From: an uncultured Alphaproteobacteria bacterium
GTDB lineage: Bacteria; Pseudomonadota; Alphaproteobacteria; HIMB59; GCA-002718135
Direction of reading: 5' to 3'
Assembly: GCA_902517315.1 (NCBI GenBank)
Contig: CABYBP010000003.1
Location: 1-56,861 of the forward strand
Length of the DNA stretch: 56,861 nt
Below, one piece after another: positions 8,742 to 17,622 of the stretch. Below the pieces are notes generated by a model that made no database searches, was not told the origin of the DNA, and worked only from the letters and a program-made list of their open reading frames with translations. Each line of letters starts with the position of its first letter. Positions within the stretch are counted from its first letter, which is position 1. The translations under genes were made by a program, and so were the position numbers.

Positions 8742-10976
8742 ATGAATATTAAAAAAGTAGTAGTTATAGGATCTGGGACTATGGGTAGTGGTATTGCTGC
8801 TCAGGTTGCTAATGCAGGAATTTCTGTGACTCTCCTTGATCTGCCTTCAAATGAGGGATCACGAAATCAAATAACAGAAAAAGCTAAAGAAAGAATTATA
8901 AAATCAAGACCCCCACTACTTGTAGAAAAAAATAAGGCAGAACATATTGAAACTGGAAATATAGAAGATAATTTTTCTGCTGTCTCAGAAGCTGATTGGG
9001 TTGTTGAAGCTGTAGTAGAAAGAATTGATATTAAACATTCTATATATTCTAAAATACAAGATGCACGTAAACCTTCTTCTATAATTTCATCTAATACCTC
9101 AACTATTCCTTTGAAAGTTTTATCTGCAAATATGTCTGAGGATATGAAGAAAAATTTTTGCATCACACATTTTTTTAATCCAGTTCGTTACATGGCTCTT
9201 TTAGAAATTGTGACTGAGCCAATTAATGATACTGAAAAAATTAATTTCTTAAAATCTTTTTGTGATGAACAACTTGGAAAGGGTGTAATCATTTGTAATG
9301 ATACTCCAGGATTTATTGGAAATAGGATTGGTGTTTATGCAATGCAAGTTGCTATGACTGAAGCATTTAAAATGAATATATCAATTGAAGAAGCAGATGC
9401 AGTATTTGGTAGACCAATGGGTATTCCTAAAACAGGTATTTTTGGTTTGTATGATTTAATCGGTATCGATTTGATGGCAGATGTCTTAAAAAGTTTCATT
9501 AAAGAATTACCAACTGAAGATCCCTTTCACGAAGTTGCCCAAGAAATTCCGTTAGTAAAAAAACTAATTGATACAGGTTACACTGGAAGAAAAGGCAAGG
9601 GTGGTTTTTACAGGATGAACAAGTCAGACGGTAAAAAAATTCTTGAAGCAATTAACCTAGAAACTGGAGAATACTCTCCTAGTAAAAAAATAAATTTAGG
9701 ATTGGGTGATAAAATAGATATAAAAAAATTAATCGAAAGAGATGATAAATATGGCAATTATGCAAAATCGATACTAACAAAAGTAATTAGGTATGCTGCT
9801 TTTCTAATTCCTGATGTATCATCTAAATATATAGATATTGATGATGCTCTAAGATTAGGCTTTAATTGGACTATTGGTCCATTCGAGATGTTATCAAATA
9901 TAGAGACAAATTCCTTTATTCAGGAAAATACTGACATCAATTATTTTGAAACAATTCAAAATAATTTTAAATTTGAAAAAAGACCAGGCTACCTTGATCC
10001 TAATATTGATAATCTTAGATCTCTTAAATTAAAAAAATCATTTCATAACGCTTCTGCAAACGTACAAGATTCTTCATCTTTTCAAATTGTAGAATTTACC
10101 ACTAAAGCTAATGCCCTTAGCACAGACTCTATGCTTGCTTTAAAAGAAGCTGCACAAAATAATAAAAGCACAATAATAATGAATGAAGCAATGCAATTCT
10201 CAGCAGGCGTAAATTTAAATTATGTAATGGATTTTGCTAAAAATAATGAGTGGTCAAAAATTGAAAAATTTATCGTAGATTTTCAACAAACCTGTAAAGC
10301 AATCAAATATGCAGATAAACCTTTTATTGCAGCACCTTCTGGGTTAGCAATTGGAGGAGGATTTGAAGTAGTGCTTCATTGTGATTACTCTGTCTCACAT
10401 ACAAATGTTGTTTTAGGTCTTGTTGAATCTCTAGTCGGTCTAATACCTGCGGGTGGAGGATGTAAGGAAATGTTGTGGCGTTGGTTACAAACACCTGAAG
10501 GAAAAGAAAATTCAGAATATGCTTCTATGAAAGTCTTTGATCTTATTGGTTATGCTATTACTTCAAGTTCTCCTAACGAAGCTAAACCTAATCAATTTTT
10601 TCTTAGTAAAGATAAGGTTGTAATAAATAGGGATAGACAACTTACAACAGCTATTGAATTACTTAATAATATTGAAAGCAATTATATCAAACCCAGCGAA
10701 CCTGTATTCAGACTTGGAGGAAGTTCTATAAAAGATAAAATGTTTGAAAAGTTAGAAAAACTTTACACTGAAAAGAAAATAATGGATCATAGTTTAGAAG
10801 TTGGAAAACAAATTGCTTTTGTTTTAAGTGGTGGTGATACAAATATGAATTCTGATCTAACAGAAGATGATTTATATAATTTAGAGCTTGAAGCTTTCAT
10901 GCGACTTATCCAGATGTCTAAAACACAGGAAAGAATAAAACACACATTAGAAACAGGAAAACCATTAGTAAATTAA
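8742..10976 (+). CDS. FadN-type 3-hydroxyacyl-CoA dehydrogenase / enoyl-CoA hydratase
   Basis: A 744-residue beta-oxidation protein. The N-terminal NAD-binding 3-hydroxyacyl-CoA dehydrogenase domain begins at GSGTMGSGIA (residues 10-19). Then come the dehydrogenase C-terminal segments (NDTPGFIGNRIG; GRPMGIPKTG) and, from about residue 430, a crotonase/enoyl-CoA hydratase domain with GLAIGGGFEV and VESLVGLIPAGGG. The domain order (dehydrogenase first, hydratase second) is that of FadN-like proteins and the reverse of FadB. No FadA thiolase or FadE dehydrogenase is adjacent. The acyl-CoA ligase gene follows 40 bases later. The substrate could be a fatty acid or a short specialised acyl-CoA. Confidence 0.88.
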   Translation: MNIKKVVVIGSGTMGSGIAAQVANAGISVTLLDLPSNEGSRNQITEKAKERIIKSRPPLLVEKNKAEHIETGNIEDNFSAVSEADWVVEAVVERIDIKHSIYSKIQDARKPSSIISSNTSTIPLKVLSANMSEDMKKNFCITHFFNPVRYMALLEIVTEPINDTEKINFLKSFCDEQLGKGVIICNDTPGFIGNRIGVYAMQVAMTEAFKMNISIEEADAVFGRPMGIPKTGIFGLYDLIGIDLMADVLKSFIKELPTEDPFHEVAQEIPLVKKLIDTGYTGRKGKGGFYRMNKSDGKKILEAINLETGEYSPSKKINLGLGDKIDIKKLIERDDKYGNYAKSILTKVIRYAAFLIPDVSSKYIDIDDALRLGFNWTIGPFEMLSNIETNSFIQENTDINYFETIQNNFKFEKRPGYLDPNIDNLRSLKLKKSFHNASANVQDSSSFQIVEFTTKANALSTDSMLALKEAAQNNKSTIIMNEAMQFSAGVNLNYVMDFAKNNEWSKIEKFIVDFQQTCKAIKYADKPFIAAPSGLAIGGGFEVVLHCDYSVSHTNVVLGLVESLVGLIPAGGGCKEMLWRWLQTPEGKENSEYASMKVFDLIGYAITSSSPNEAKPNQFFLSKDKVVINRDRQLTTAIELLNNIESNYIKPSEPVFRLGGSSIKDKMFEKLEKLYTEKKIMDHSLEVGKQIAFVLSGGDTNMNSDLTEDDLYNLELEAFMRLIQMSKTQERIKHTLETGKPLVN

Positions 10977-11016
10977 TTTGATTTCTTGTAGTATTGATTA
11001 AAATTTGGAGGGATGG

Positions 11017-12648
11017 ATGAATAATTTCGATACAAATCTTGATAAAAATGCTGCTAACTTTGTTCCATTATCTCCTTTAAGTTTTATTTCCCGCGCTAAA
11101 GATATTTATCCAAATTATGAGTCACTTGTTTATGGTAAAAGAAGTTATACCTGGTTAGAAACCTATAATCGTTGTACGAAATTTGCTAGCGCTTTGGAAA
11201 AACAAGGTATTGGTAAAGGAGATACTGTTTCCATAATTGCAGCTAATACACCTGAAATATTTGAGGCTCATTATTCTATTCCAATGATTGGTGCGGTAAT
11301 TAATACAATTAATACAAGATTGGATGCAGAAACAATTGCATATATTCTAGATCATAGTGATGCAAAATTATTAATCACAGATACACAATTTTCACCTACC
11401 ATGAAAAAAGCTTTAAGCCTATTTGGAAAAAATATTCTTATTATTGATATTCATGATGAACAAGCAATATTTAAAGAAGGTGAGGGTGAAAGAATAGGTA
11501 AATGGACTTATGAGGATTTTCTTTTAACAGGAGATGATAACTTTGAATGGTCTTTACCTGATGATGAGTGGCAGGCCATCTCTTTAAGCTATACATCAGG
11601 AACAACAGGAAAACCCAAAGGGGTTGTCTACCATCATAGGGGTTCTTATCTAATGTCAACAGGCAGTGTAACGGCATGGAATATGCCTAACAAATTAACT
11701 TTTTTATATACAGTGCCAATGTTCCATTGCAATGGATGGGGTTATCCATGGACTGCTGCATTAATTCACGCCAAGGTTGTTTGTTGCCGATATATTATTG
11801 CTAAAGATATTTACAATTTGATTGATCAACATAAAGTTACTCATTTTGGAGGTGCACCAATAGTATTGAGTTTAATCGCTAATGCAGATGAGAAAGATAA
11901 AAAAATCATCAATCATAAAGTATTTGTTCTAACTGCTGGTGCACCACCTACAAGTGCTATCCTTGAGAAGATGGACAACCTAGGTTTTGAGGTAATGCAT
12001 GTTTATGGATTAACAGAAACATATGGACATATATTACAATGTGCATGGAATGAAGAATGGAATGAACTTCCTAAAACAGAAAAAGCAGATATTAATTCTA
12101 GGCAAGGTGTTCGTTATCCTAACACAGAAGAAGTTATCGTTGCTGATCCAGAGAGTCATAAACGTGTTCCAATGGATGGTAAGACAATGGGAGAAATACT
12201 TATAAGAGGTAATGTTGTAATGAAGGGATATTATAAAAATAAAGGAGCAACTGAAACATCTATGAAGAATGGCTGGTTTCATTCTGGAGATTTAGCTGTT
12301 GTTTATCCTGATGGTTACATTCAAATTAAAGATCGCTCTAAAGATATTATAATTTCAGGTGGAGAAAATATTTCATCAGTCGAGGTTGAAAACGTTGTAG
12401 CTAAACATGATTCTGTTTCTCTTGTTGCCGTTGTAGCGAAGCCAGATGAAAAGTGGGGTGAAACTCCTTGTGCTTTTGTTGAATTAGCACCCGGAAAAAA
12501 TGCCACAGAAGAGGAAATCTTACAGTTTTGTAAAGAAAATATGGCTGGATTTAAGAGACCAAAGCATGTAATCTTTGGAGAATTACCAAAAACTTCCACA
12601 GGGAAGATACAGAAATTTGAATTAAGAACAAAAGCAAAGGAGTTATAA
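11017..12648 (+). CDS. acyl-CoA ligase (AMP-forming; fatty-acyl or DmdB-like)
   Basis: A 543-residue ANL-superfamily enzyme. The P-loop YTSGTTGKPKG is followed by VVYHHRG. Other blocks are PMFHCNGWGYPW, HVYGLTETYG, HSGDLAVVYPDGYIQIKDRSKD and the C-terminal catalytic Lys in PKTSTGKIQ. It activates a carboxylic acid to its CoA thioester. The HHRG and CNGW segments also occur in medium-chain acyl-CoA ligases and in DmdB (3-methylmercaptopropionate-CoA ligase), so substrate is open. ATG 11017 was chosen because GGAGG sits 5 bases upstream; an upstream TTG at 11005 would also be in frame. It is followed directly by the MetY-like gene. Confidence 0.87.
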   Translation: MNNFDTNLDKNAANFVPLSPLSFISRAKDIYPNYESLVYGKRSYTWLETYNRCTKFASALEKQGIGKGDTVSIIAANTPEIFEAHYSIPMIGAVINTINTRLDAETIAYILDHSDAKLLITDTQFSPTMKKALSLFGKNILIIDIHDEQAIFKEGEGERIGKWTYEDFLLTGDDNFEWSLPDDEWQAISLSYTSGTTGKPKGVVYHHRGSYLMSTGSVTAWNMPNKLTFLYTVPMFHCNGWGYPWTAALIHAKVVCCRYIIAKDIYNLIDQHKVTHFGGAPIVLSLIANADEKDKKIINHKVFVLTAGAPPTSAILEKMDNLGFEVMHVYGLTETYGHILQCAWNEEWNELPKTEKADINSRQGVRYPNTEEVIVADPESHKRVPMDGKTMGEILIRGNVVMKGYYKNKGATETSMKNGWFHSGDLAVVYPDGYIQIKDRSKDIIISGGENISSVEVENVVAKHDSVSLVAVVAKPDEKWGETPCAFVELAPGKNATEEEILQFCKENMAGFKRPKHVIFGELPKTSTGKIQKFELRTKAKEL

Positions 12649-13959
12649 ATGGACCCAAAAACATATAAATTTGACACACTCAGTCTTCACGCAGGTTATC
12701 AGCCAAGCAAAAACGCAGGCTCAAGACAAGTACCAATCTATCAAACAACTTCATATATGTTTGATGATGTTGACCATGCGGCAGCACTTTTTAATCTAGA
12801 AAGAGGTGGTCACATTTATAGTCGTATGTCCAACCCAACGGTACAAGTTTTAGAAGAGAGAGTTTGTGCATTAGAAGGTGGAACAGCTGCTCTTGCAACT
12901 GCATCTGGAATGAGTGCAATATTTTTAACTATTATGACTCTTTGTAACGCTGGTGATCACATGGTTGTGTCTTCGCAATTATACGGAGGGACGGTAAATT
13001 TATTTAGACTAACACTTCCTAAGTTTGGTATTAAAACAACCTTTGTAAAACCAAGAGATACTGAAGGTTTCAAAAAAGCAATTCAGCCAAATACCAAAGG
13101 TATTTTTGGTGAGCTTGTTGGTAATCCAGGTAATGAATTAATGAACATGCCTGAAGTATCAAATATTGCAAAAGAAGCAGGTATCCCACTCATTATTGAT
13201 AGTACGTATCAAACTCCATATCTATGTAGACCTTTTGAACACGGTGCTGACCTTGTAGTTCACTCATTAACTAAGTGGATGAGTGGTAATGGTTCTTCTA
13301 TGGCAGGAATTTTAGTTGAAGGCGGAACATTTGACTGGATGCAAAATGATAAGTTTCCATCAATGACTGAACCTTATGAAGGCTATCATGGATTATCGTT
13401 TGCAGAAGAATTTGGTCCAACAGCTTTTACAATGATGGCAAGAGCTGAAGGTATGAGAGACATGGGACCATGTTTAGCTCCTCAAAATGCATGGAACATT
13501 TTACACGGACTTGAAACTCTTTCTCTTCGTATGGAAAAACATTGTTCCAATGCTTTGAAGATGGTTGAATATTTATCAAATCATGAGAGTGTTGCATGGG
13601 TTTCACATGCTAGCGCACCAGGACATCCAGACAAGGAACTTGCTGAAAAAATTCTTCCTAAGGGTACGGGGTCAATGATCGCCTTTGGAATTAAAGGTGG
13701 CAAGGAGGCTGGAGCTGCATTTATTAACAATGTTAAGCTTGCCTCTCATTTAGCAAATGTAGGTGATGCGAGAACACTAGTTATACATCCAGCATCTGCA
13801 ACGCACTCACAAATGGATGAGGCAACTTTAAAATTTGCTGGTTTATCTCATGACATGATTAGATTGTCTGTTGGCCTAGAAGACTTTGAAGATATCGTAA
13901 ATGATTTCGAAGATGGATTTAGAGCAGCAAAAAAACCTCGTTTAGTTGCAAACAAATAA
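12649..13959 (+). CDS. metY: O-acetylhomoserine sulfhydrylase-like (MetY family)
   Basis: A 436-residue Cys/Met-metabolism PLP enzyme. The N-terminus (LSLHAGYQPS, VPIYQTTSY, AALFNLERGG, YSRMSNPT) is typical of O-acetylhomoserine aminocarboxypropyltransferase. The PLP Lys is at 209 in HSLTKW. The expected reaction is O-acetylhomoserine plus sulfide or methanethiol giving homocysteine or methionine, which would use the product of MetX (1017-2165). Starting one base after the ligase stop and followed by an abutting hydrolase gene, it clearly belongs to this operon. A methionine gamma-lyase-type activity is the main alternative. Confidence 0.85.
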   Translation: MDPKTYKFDTLSLHAGYQPSKNAGSRQVPIYQTTSYMFDDVDHAAALFNLERGGHIYSRMSNPTVQVLEERVCALEGGTAALATASGMSAIFLTIMTLCNAGDHMVVSSQLYGGTVNLFRLTLPKFGIKTTFVKPRDTEGFKKAIQPNTKGIFGELVGNPGNELMNMPEVSNIAKEAGIPLIIDSTYQTPYLCRPFEHGADLVVHSLTKWMSGNGSSMAGILVEGGTFDWMQNDKFPSMTEPYEGYHGLSFAEEFGPTAFTMMARAEGMRDMGPCLAPQNAWNILHGLETLSLRMEKHCSNALKMVEYLSNHESVAWVSHASAPGHPDKELAEKILPKGTGSMIAFGIKGGKEAGAAFINNVKLASHLANVGDARTLVIHPASATHSQMDEATLKFAGLSHDMIRLSVGLEDFEDIVNDFEDGFRAAKKPRLVANK

Positions 13960-14775
13960 ATGAAGTTTAAAGTTCGTGGTATCGATACGTTTGCCTCCAC
14001 TGGAGGCAGACCTTTTGATAAAAATAAACCTCTTATTATTTTTGTTCACGGCAGTGGACTAAGTCACATGGTTTGGGTTTTACAAACACGTTACTTTGCA
14101 TTCCGTGGATACAGTGTTTTAGCAGTTGATTTACCAGGTCACGGATTATCTTCTGGTGAAAGTTTAAAAACTATTGAAGAAATGGGAAACTGGGTTGGTG
14201 ATGTTATTGGTGCAGTTGGATGTAAAGAAGCGTCACTAGTTGGACATTCTCAAGGATGCCTTGTAACAATGGAATGTGTTGCACAGCACCCAGAAAAAAT
14301 TAAAACCTTAACTCTTATGGGTGGTGCATCGGCTATTCCGATGAACCCAGAATTATTAAAGCTAGCTGAAGAGAGTAATCCAAAGGCTGTTGATCTTATG
14401 ATGGATTTTGCGCATGGTCCAGCAGGACATTTTGGCGGTCATCCTGTTCCCGGTTTATATCACCTAAATGTTGGTTCCATGATTGTTCAAAATAAAGAAA
14501 TTAAAGATACTCTAGGTGTCGATTTTAGAGCATGTGATGATTATAAAAACGGACCTGAGGTTGCTAAAAAATTAGATTTACCAACTCTTTCTATATTAGG
14601 CGCACAAGACAGAATGTGCCGTTTAAAAGATGGAAAAATTCTTGCTGATTATATTAAAGGATCGGAAGTAAAGATCATTGATGATTGTGGGCATATGATG
14701 CTCTTAGAAGAAGCAGATCAAACATTAGAAATTCTAAAGAAGTTCATAGCTGAACATTATCCTTTACCCAGTTAG
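13960..14775 (+). CDS. alpha/beta-fold hydrolase
   Basis: A 271-residue soluble alpha/beta hydrolase. The oxyanion region is FVHGSGLSH (residues 28-36), followed by VDLPGHG. The nucleophile elbow GHSQG puts Ser at 97. The acid is the Asp in LGAQDRM and the base the His in CGHMML. The ATG abuts the TAA of the upstream MetY-like gene, so it is co-transcribed with it and the acyl-CoA ligase. It might be an esterase or acyl-CoA thioesterase within that pathway; the substrate is unknown. It resembles no recognisable lipase subgroup. Confidence 0.8.
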   Translation: MKFKVRGIDTFASTGGRPFDKNKPLIIFVHGSGLSHMVWVLQTRYFAFRGYSVLAVDLPGHGLSSGESLKTIEEMGNWVGDVIGAVGCKEASLVGHSQGCLVTMECVAQHPEKIKTLTLMGGASAIPMNPELLKLAEESNPKAVDLMMDFAHGPAGHFGGHPVPGLYHLNVGSMIVQNKEIKDTLGVDFRACDDYKNGPEVAKKLDLPTLSILGAQDRMCRLKDGKILADYIKGSEVKIIDDCGHMMLLEEADQTLEILKKFIAEHYPLPS

Positions 14776-14800
14776 ATAATTTTAAAAATTAAATCAAAGA

Positions 14801-14983
14801 TTACTTATTTTCTTCTTTATCAGGTCTTGTAAGTTCTTCGAGTTTACGCATTTCCTCCTCCATTTTAAGCTTTTCTTGCTCTTCACGTTTCTTTTTACGC
14901 TCTTCAGCTTTTTGCTTAAGTTTAAGCTCTTTCTGCATTTTGCGGTCTCCCGCTTTTGATTTATGATTAAAGTGAATGCCCAT
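14801..14983 (-). CDS. small Lys/Glu-rich coiled-coil protein
   Basis: A 60-residue protein made almost entirely of charged residues. After MGIHFNHKSKAGDRK comes a long run of K, E and R with leucine spacing, consistent with one continuous amphipathic helix. No cysteines, signal peptide or membrane segment are present. It sits alone between the alpha/beta hydrolase gene and the HIG1-like gene. I do not recognise a family and assign no function. It could be chance coding, but the clean ATG with an AGG a few bases upstream and its fit in the gap favour a real gene. Confidence 0.5.
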   Translation of the reverse strand: MGIHFNHKSKAGDRKMQKELKLKQKAEERKKKREEQEKLKMEEEMRKLEELTRPDKEENK

Positions 14984-15038
14984 ATAAACCTGGCAACTAT
15001 ATACTAAATATTATGAAATAATTCTAGACTCTAATTTG

Positions 15039-15233
15039 CTAATTTCTGGCTAACCAAACGATTACAACAAAGACGAATATAGCAATTGCTTGAAATAATA
15101 CTCTTAAACGCATTAGTTTATTACTGTGATTTTTATTAAGCTTTCCATTTACCGCCATGGCAATAACACCAACGACAACAACTGCTAATGTTGCAGCCAT
15201 AAATAAGACAAGTATAATTTGCATTGTGCTCAT
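15039..15233 (-). CDS. HIG1-like twin transmembrane protein
   Basis: A 64-residue protein with two membrane helices (about residues 4-28 and 46-62) joined by a basic loop. The loop end carries RLRVLFQ (R42-X-R44-X3-Q48), which fits the core of the HIG1/QRRQ motif RXRX3Q. Small HIG1-domain proteins of about this length are common in alphaproteobacteria and mitochondria, where relatives bind respiratory complexes III and IV. A role at the cytochrome oxidase is therefore possible but inferred. No other respiratory gene lies nearby apart from coq7 at 16587. Confidence 0.75.
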   Translation of the reverse strand: MSTMQIILVLFMAATLAVVVVGVIAMAVNGKLNKNHSNKLMRLRVLFQAIAIFVFVVIVWLARN

Positions 15234-15295
15234 ACAGATATCTATATAAAACTTTTATTCTATGAAACAAGATTACTTAAATAAAGTGTTACATT

Positions 15296-15958
15296 ATGGA
15301 TAATATTTTAAAGGGCCCCTCAATTACAAAACACCAAAATCCAAAAAAATTGATGATTATGCTTCATGGATATGGAGATAACGCTACTAATTTTATTCAA
15401 ATTGCAAATTTAATTGATCAAGATGACTGGGGGATGAAATATGTTGCATTAAATGCACCAGATACAATTCAAGATTATCCTATGGGACATGAATGGTTTC
15501 AATTATATCTCAATGGCACTCATATTTCTAATGCTGGTGTAAAAGAATATGATGTAGCCAAAAAGAAAATATTTGAGAATGTAGAAAAAATTTATAACTC
15601 TATTTCTCTTTTATTAGAAAATTTAAATTTAAAAATGTCCGATTGTTTTGTTATGGGTTTTTCTCAAGGAGGTATGATGGCGTTTGAACTTGGGCAGATA
15701 TTACAAAAACAGTTGGCAGGCTTAGCAATTATATCTTCAAGAATTATATCAAAAGAGCATAAGCCTAATAATTCATTTTTAAAAACACCAATTTTTATTT
15801 CTCATGGTGCTCAAGATACTGTTTTACCTATTTCCAATTACAACGAGTCACTTGAAGTCTTAAAAAAGTATAACTACAATTATGAAAATTATCTTATTGA
15901 AAGTGACGAGCATATAATGTCACAAGAAACAATAGCTTTTTTTCCAAAATTTTATTAA
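15296..15958 (+). CDS. phospholipase/carboxylesterase family hydrolase
   Basis: A 220-residue hydrolase of the alpha/beta-fold carboxylesterase (Abhydrolase_2, acyl-protein-thioesterase-like) family. The oxyanion segment is MLHGYGDNA (residues 22-30). The nucleophile elbow GFSQGG places Ser at 123. The acid is the Asp in SHGAQDTVLP and the base the His in SDEHIMS. The length is typical. There is no signal peptide, so it is probably cytoplasmic. It stands as a single gene between divergent and unrelated neighbours. The substrate cannot be told; short acyl esters are usual for the family. Confidence 0.85.
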   Translation: MDNILKGPSITKHQNPKKLMIMLHGYGDNATNFIQIANLIDQDDWGMKYVALNAPDTIQDYPMGHEWFQLYLNGTHISNAGVKEYDVAKKKIFENVEKIYNSISLLLENLNLKMSDCFVMGFSQGGMMAFELGQILQKQLAGLAIISSRIISKEHKPNNSFLKTPIFISHGAQDTVLPISNYNESLEVLKKYNYNYENYLIESDEHIMSQETIAFFPKFY

Positions 15959-16035
15959 AAAAAATATTTAAAGTAATCGAATCTTAATATTATATTACTA
16001 TCTAAATATTATGACTTGGGTGAGTAGAAACTAAA

Positions 16036-16590
16036 ATGAGTACTGCAGATAATCCAGCTTTAGTTCTTAATGCTGATTTTCGGCCACTATCTTATTACCC
16101 ACTTTCTTTATGTTCATGGCAAGATGCCATCAAAGCCGTTTTTCTTGAAAGAGTTTCAGTGATAGAAAATTATGAGCATGAAGTTCATTCTCCAAACCTT
16201 ACTTTTAAGTTGCCAAGTGTAATTGCCTTAAAGGATTATGTAACTCCACAACGAAGACCTGCCTTCACTCGTTTTAATGTTTTTCTGAGAGATAATTTTA
16301 CTTGCCAATACTGCACTAATCGTTTTCCAGCAAACGAATTAACATTTGATCATTTAGTCCCGAAATGTCTGCATGGAAAAACTACTTGGGAAAATGTTGT
16401 CTCAGCATGTACGTCATGTAATTTAAAAAAAGGAAGAAAACTTATTCAGAACACTGATATGAAACTTTTTAAAAAACCTCTACGACCATCTTCAATTCAA
16501 CTACAAAATAATGGTAGGAATTTTCCTCCTAACTTTTTGCATGAAACTTGGAGAGATTATTTATACTGGGATACAGAATTAGAAAATTAG
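16036..16590 (+). CDS. HNH endonuclease family protein
   Basis: A 184-residue protein with a complete HNH domain: Cys90-X2-Cys93, the catalytic Asp-His pair at 105-106 (FDHLVPK), Asn120 and Cys125-X2-Cys128. The N-terminal half (ALVLNADFRPLSYYPLSL) is a conserved extension of a chromosomal HNH family found throughout alphaproteobacteria, usually as a lone gene. The role is uncertain, and nothing suggests a mobile element here. Its TAG stop is interlocked with the stop of convergent coq7 through the shared TTAG at 16587-16590. Confidence 0.87.
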   Translation: MSTADNPALVLNADFRPLSYYPLSLCSWQDAIKAVFLERVSVIENYEHEVHSPNLTFKLPSVIALKDYVTPQRRPAFTRFNVFLRDNFTCQYCTNRFPANELTFDHLVPKCLHGKTTWENVVSACTSCNLKKGRKLIQNTDMKLFKKPLRPSSIQLQNNGRNFPPNFLHETWRDYLYWDTELEN

Positions 16591-17156
16591 ATTTTTTTTG
16601 AAATTGCAATTGCTGTTTTACATCCGAGCTCTATTACTTTTGACATAATTTTATATCCTGGTGCACTTTCAGCATCATGCTCTATACCAATATCGTGATG
16701 TTCAAGTTCATCATCTCTAAATTTAGAAATTGTTTTTTTTAAATCTTTATGATCATCTCCTAAGAGTTCCAATTGTTCTTGGTAATGTTCACCTATTACT
16801 TTTTCAACAGCAACAGTACAAGCCATGGCAGCCTTTTCTCCCATTAATGCTGTGGACGCGCCAAGCGCATAACCCGCAACATTCCACAAAGGAAGTAGAG
16901 CAGTTGGTCTAACTCTATGTTCCAAGATAAGTTCATTGAATTTATCAATATGTTCTTGTTCTTGATCTGCCATATGTTGAATTGTTTTACCAAGCTTTGA
17001 ACTTTTGCCAAATATTGCTATTTGACCATCATATATTTTGGTTGCACCATATTCACCAGCATGATCGACTCTTATGATTTCTTCTAAAACTTCCCTATGA
17101 GTAGTTCTACCTGATGAAGAATTTTTTTTAGACGTTTTTTTCTTTTTTAATGCCAT
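16587..17156 (-). CDS. coq7: demethoxyubiquinone hydroxylase (Coq7/UbiF type)
   Basis: A 189-residue di-iron carboxylate hydroxylase of ubiquinone synthesis. The four iron-binding blocks are visible in order: IRVDHAGEYGA, ADQEQEHIDKF, VEKVIGEHY and DDELEHHDIG. ATG 17156 (MALKKKK) is preferred over 17180 because it removes an odd hydrophobic octapeptide and has AAGAA just upstream. This start still overlaps the end of dsbB by 29 bases. The first 20 residues are a lysine-rich tail. It hydroxylates demethoxyubiquinone at the membrane surface, so the organism makes ubiquinone aerobically. Confidence 0.93.
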   Translation of the reverse strand: MALKKKKTSKKNSSSGRTTHREVLEEIIRVDHAGEYGATKIYDGQIAIFGKSSKLGKTIQHMADQEQEHIDKFNELILEHRVRPTALLPLWNVAGYALGASTALMGEKAAMACTVAVEKVIGEHYQEQLELLGDDHKDLKKTISKFRDDELEHHDIGIEHDAESAPGYKIMSKVIELGCKTAIAISKKI

Positions 17157-17622
17157 AGTTCTTAAATAAATAAATAGCATTTAAAATAAAAATAACTAGT
17201 AAAACAAGCGTATTAATTGAAGCAGCAGAAATGCCAAAAAAATTCCAAATAACTTCATCACAACTGATTACTTGCTTTGATAATATCTGCGCTTTAAGGT
17301 CGGAAGCACTCTCACTATTCTTTAACATTACTGAACAGCCTGAAGGACCTTTAAGAATTTTATTTTCAACTCCAACATGCCATATAGAATAAAATAGACC
17401 GTAAACTGCACTTAATTGAATCAATAAATAAAAAACAATTTTATTTAAATTTTTAATAATAAAAATAAAAACTAAACATACTAAAATTAAATAATATGGA
17501 TGTCTTTGTTTTAAACACAACTCACATGGTTGCAGATTAAAGAAGTACTCTGCAATTAGTGCGGATGATATCGAAATTAGGGAAATGATAAATAAAAGTA
17601 AAGTCCAATTACGAATGATCAT
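17128..17622 (-). CDS. dsbB: disulfide bond formation protein DsbB
   Basis: A 164-residue inner-membrane quinone reductase that re-oxidises DsbA. Four membrane helices are evident. The first periplasmic loop carries Cys33-X2-Cys36 (PCELCLKQRHPYY), and the second loop carries Cys96 and Cys121 (GPSGC and VISCDE), so both redox pairs are present. It overlaps the YqaA-type gene upstream by four bases and coq7 downstream, forming a three-gene minus-strand cluster. Joint placement with ubiquinone synthesis is sensible, since DsbB passes electrons to ubiquinone. No dsbA is in the window. Confidence 0.9.
   Translation of the reverse strand: MIIRNWTLLLFIISLISISSALIAEYFFNLQPCELCLKQRHPYYLILVCLVFIFIIKNLNKIVFYLLIQLSAVYGLFYSIWHVGVENKILKGPSGCSVMLKNSESASDLKAQILSKQVISCDEVIWNFFGISAASINTLVLLVIFILNAIYLFKNYGIKKEKNV

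Noticed and set aside
11005..11016. TTG start for the acyl-CoA ligase
   Set aside because: The ATG at 11017 has a GGAGG at proper distance; a TTG start would place that site inside the coding sequence.
16036..16590. HNH nuclease as sign of a homing or mobile element or restriction system
   Set aside because: The N-terminal extension matches a conserved chromosomal HNH family. No methylase, intron or phage genes surround it.
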